From Planctomycetales bacterium (lineage in GTDB: Bacteria > Planctomycetota > Phycisphaerae > SM23-33), in the NCBI GenBank assembly GCA_030631085.1, contig DAOVLV010000156.1:1-5493 (forward strand): a DNA stretch of 5,493 bases, read 5' to 3'. The position numbers were made by a program, and so were the translations under genes. The notes below the pieces were generated by a model. The model was not told the origin of the DNA. It made no database searches and was given only the letters and a program-made list of their open reading frames with translations. This document shows positions 4,101 through 5,493 of this stretch, piece after piece. Each line of letters begins with the position of its first letter. Position 1 is the stretch's first letter.

Positions 4101-5489
4101 ATGATTGACATCAAACTGCTCCGCGAAAACCCGGACCTGTTCACCCAGGCAGCCAAGGCCAAAAACTTCAAGGTCGATATAAACGCCCTGCTGGAAGCAG
4201 ACCGTCGTATCCTCGCGGCGCAGCAGGAGTTACAGCAAATACGAACCGAGCAAAACCAGGCAGGGAAGGACATACCGTTATTGCAGGCTGCGATAGCAGG
4301 TAAGATGGACTCCATCGGGAAAATGACCGCGCCAATCAGGGCTAAGATTGAACAGGTCTATAAAACTACCCAAAACGCAACTGCCCCCCTACGTGATAAG
4401 ATCAAAGAGATACGGAAAGACGTTGTTGGGCGGATGAGTACCTTCAAAGTCCAGACCAAAAAACTCAATGATCAGATTGCAAAACTCCAGGGCGAGTTCG
4501 ACAGTCTGATGCTTCTGGTCGCCCAGCCGGCGGATCCGGACGTGCCCGTCGGTCAAGACGACACCGAAAACGTAGAAATCCGCAAAGTCGGGAAAATTCG
4601 CAAATTCGACTTTGCCCCGAAAGATCACGTCGAACTGGGCAAGTCGCTGGATATTATCGACATCGAGCGTGGCGTAAAACTTTCCGGCTCGCGAAATTAC
4701 GTCATGAAGGGCGCAGGGGCGATGCTGTATCAGGCGACGCTGCGACTGGCGATGGATATGATGCTCGCCAAGGGATATACGCCGCTGACCGTTCCGGTGC
4801 TGGTACGCAACGAGGTTATGACCGGGACGGGATGGTTCCCCGTCGGGCGGGACCAGGCATATCTGTGCGAACGCGACGGGATGAGCCTGGCAGGTACGGC
4901 AGAAGTGCCACTGACTGCCTATCACGCCGAGGAAATACTCCAGGCCGGCGAACTACCGAAAAAGTACGTCGCAATGTCGGCCTGTTACCGACGGGAGGCA
5001 GGAGCGGCAGGCAAAGACACCTACGGCCTCTACCGCATCCACTCCTTCGACAAGGTTGAACAATTCATTCTCGCTCCGAACGACAAGGACCAATCCATCG
5101 CCTTCCACCAGGAAATCCTCGCCAATTCCGAGGATGTGATGCAGACGTTGGGGCTGCCCTATCGCGTGGTGAACGTCTGCACCGGCGACCTTGGCCAGGG
5201 GCCGGTGCAGAAATTCGATATTGAAACGTGGATGCCGTCGCGGGATTCTTACGGCGAGACGCATTCCGCCAGCCGATTTTACGAATTCCAGTCCCGGCGG
5301 CTTAACATCCGTTACCGCGACATCGACGGGAAGGTAAAGTTCTGCCACACGCTGAATAATACGGTCATCGCCAACCCTCGGATACTGATACCCATCCTGG
5401 AACTCTACCAGAATGCCGACGGGTCGGTTACAGTCCCGGATGCCCTCCGCCCATACATGGGCGGGATGGAAAAAATCGAAGCCAAATAG
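4101..5489 (+). CDS. serS: Serine--tRNA ligase (seryl-tRNA synthetase)
   Basis: SerRS is a class II synthetase, a cytoplasmic homodimer that charges tRNA-Ser with serine. Residues 1-145 are the N-terminal helical arm that contacts the long variable arm of tRNA-Ser (MIDIKLLRENPDLF at the start). The catalytic domain follows: VPVGQDD (148-154), motif 1 around 214-247 (Pro232), serine-site TAEVPLT (266-272), motif 2 CYRREAGAAGKDTYGLYRIH (295-314) with FDKVE after it, TGDLG (361-365), and motif 3 with Arg427 (HTLNN, then ANPRILIPILELYQ), ending in DALRPYMGG. At 462 residues it exceeds the usual 420-430; the excess lies in the arm, at about 58-147. Where many SerRS have an SCSN-type loop, this one reads GETHSASRFYEFQ (385-397). 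The ATG at 4101 starts the family N-terminus; the ribosome site ahead of it is weak (AAGG, 10 nt away). GAGGA overlaps and follows the stop, and may serve a gene beyond the edge. Confidence 0.97.
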   Translation: MIDIKLLRENPDLFTQAAKAKNFKVDINALLEADRRILAAQQELQQIRTEQNQAGKDIPLLQAAIAGKMDSIGKMTAPIRAKIEQVYKTTQNATAPLRDKIKEIRKDVVGRMSTFKVQTKKLNDQIAKLQGEFDSLMLLVAQPADPDVPVGQDDTENVEIRKVGKIRKFDFAPKDHVELGKSLDIIDIERGVKLSGSRNYVMKGAGAMLYQATLRLAMDMMLAKGYTPLTVPVLVRNEVMTGTGWFPVGRDQAYLCERDGMSLAGTAEVPLTAYHAEEILQAGELPKKYVAMSACYRREAGAAGKDTYGLYRIHSFDKVEQFILAPNDKDQSIAFHQEILANSEDVMQTLGLPYRVVNVCTGDLGQGPVQKFDIETWMPSRDSYGETHSASRFYEFQSRRLNIRYRDIDGKVKFCHTLNNTVIANPRILIPILELYQNADGSVTVPDALRPYMGGMEKIEAK

Positions 5490-5493
5490 AGGA

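Noticed and set aside
4389..4925. A 178-codon minus-strand open frame opposite serS
   Set aside because: It is antisense to the SerRS arm and motif 1 region and has no recognisable protein features.

Overview
The window holds four bacterial housekeeping genes and little accessory DNA. From left to right they are: the N-terminal part of infB (translation initiation factor IF-2, minus strand, cut by the left edge), nusA (minus strand), a solitary UgpC/MalK/MsmX-type sugar-import ABC ATPase (minus strand), and a complete serS (seryl-tRNA synthetase, plus strand). The infB start, TTG at 1021-1023, follows directly from an in-frame TAA and has a well-placed GGGAG, so the call rests on domain content plus signals.

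The host is a Gram-negative-type bacterium of moderate GC content. The infB N-terminus, the nusA-infB pair without a rimP gene, and the style of the SerRS sequence suggest a Planctomycetota lineage (perhaps Phycisphaerae/Sedimentisphaerales), probably a metagenome-assembled genome. That placement is an impression from protein sequence, not a computed result.

Transcription layout: a near-ideal sigma70 promoter (TTGACA, 16 bp, TATAAT) drives the ABC ATPase leftward from the divergent 3900-4100 intergenic region. A 231-bp gap (2532-2762) follows that gene. It holds a chain of palindromes and then a strong intrinsic terminator (2591-2620) that ends 60 bp before nusA. nusA and infB are in the classical order but are separated by 125 bp. 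That gap is mostly two arrays of a 7-bp repeat in opposite orientation, which can fold into one long hairpin containing the nusA stop codon. serS is transcribed rightward from its own weaker promoter and ends at the right edge.

Functionally, nusA and infB link transcription elongation/termination to translation initiation, and serS charges tRNA-Ser. The ABC ATPase probably energises sugar importers encoded elsewhere. The parts most worth a second look are non-coding: the heptamer hairpin between nusA and infB, the overlapping palindromes behind the ATPase gene, and the terminator in front of nusA. In the proteins, the SerRS tRNA-binding arm is about 35 residues longer than usual. I found no mobile element, CRISPR array, tRNA or rRNA, and no convincing new enzymatic system.
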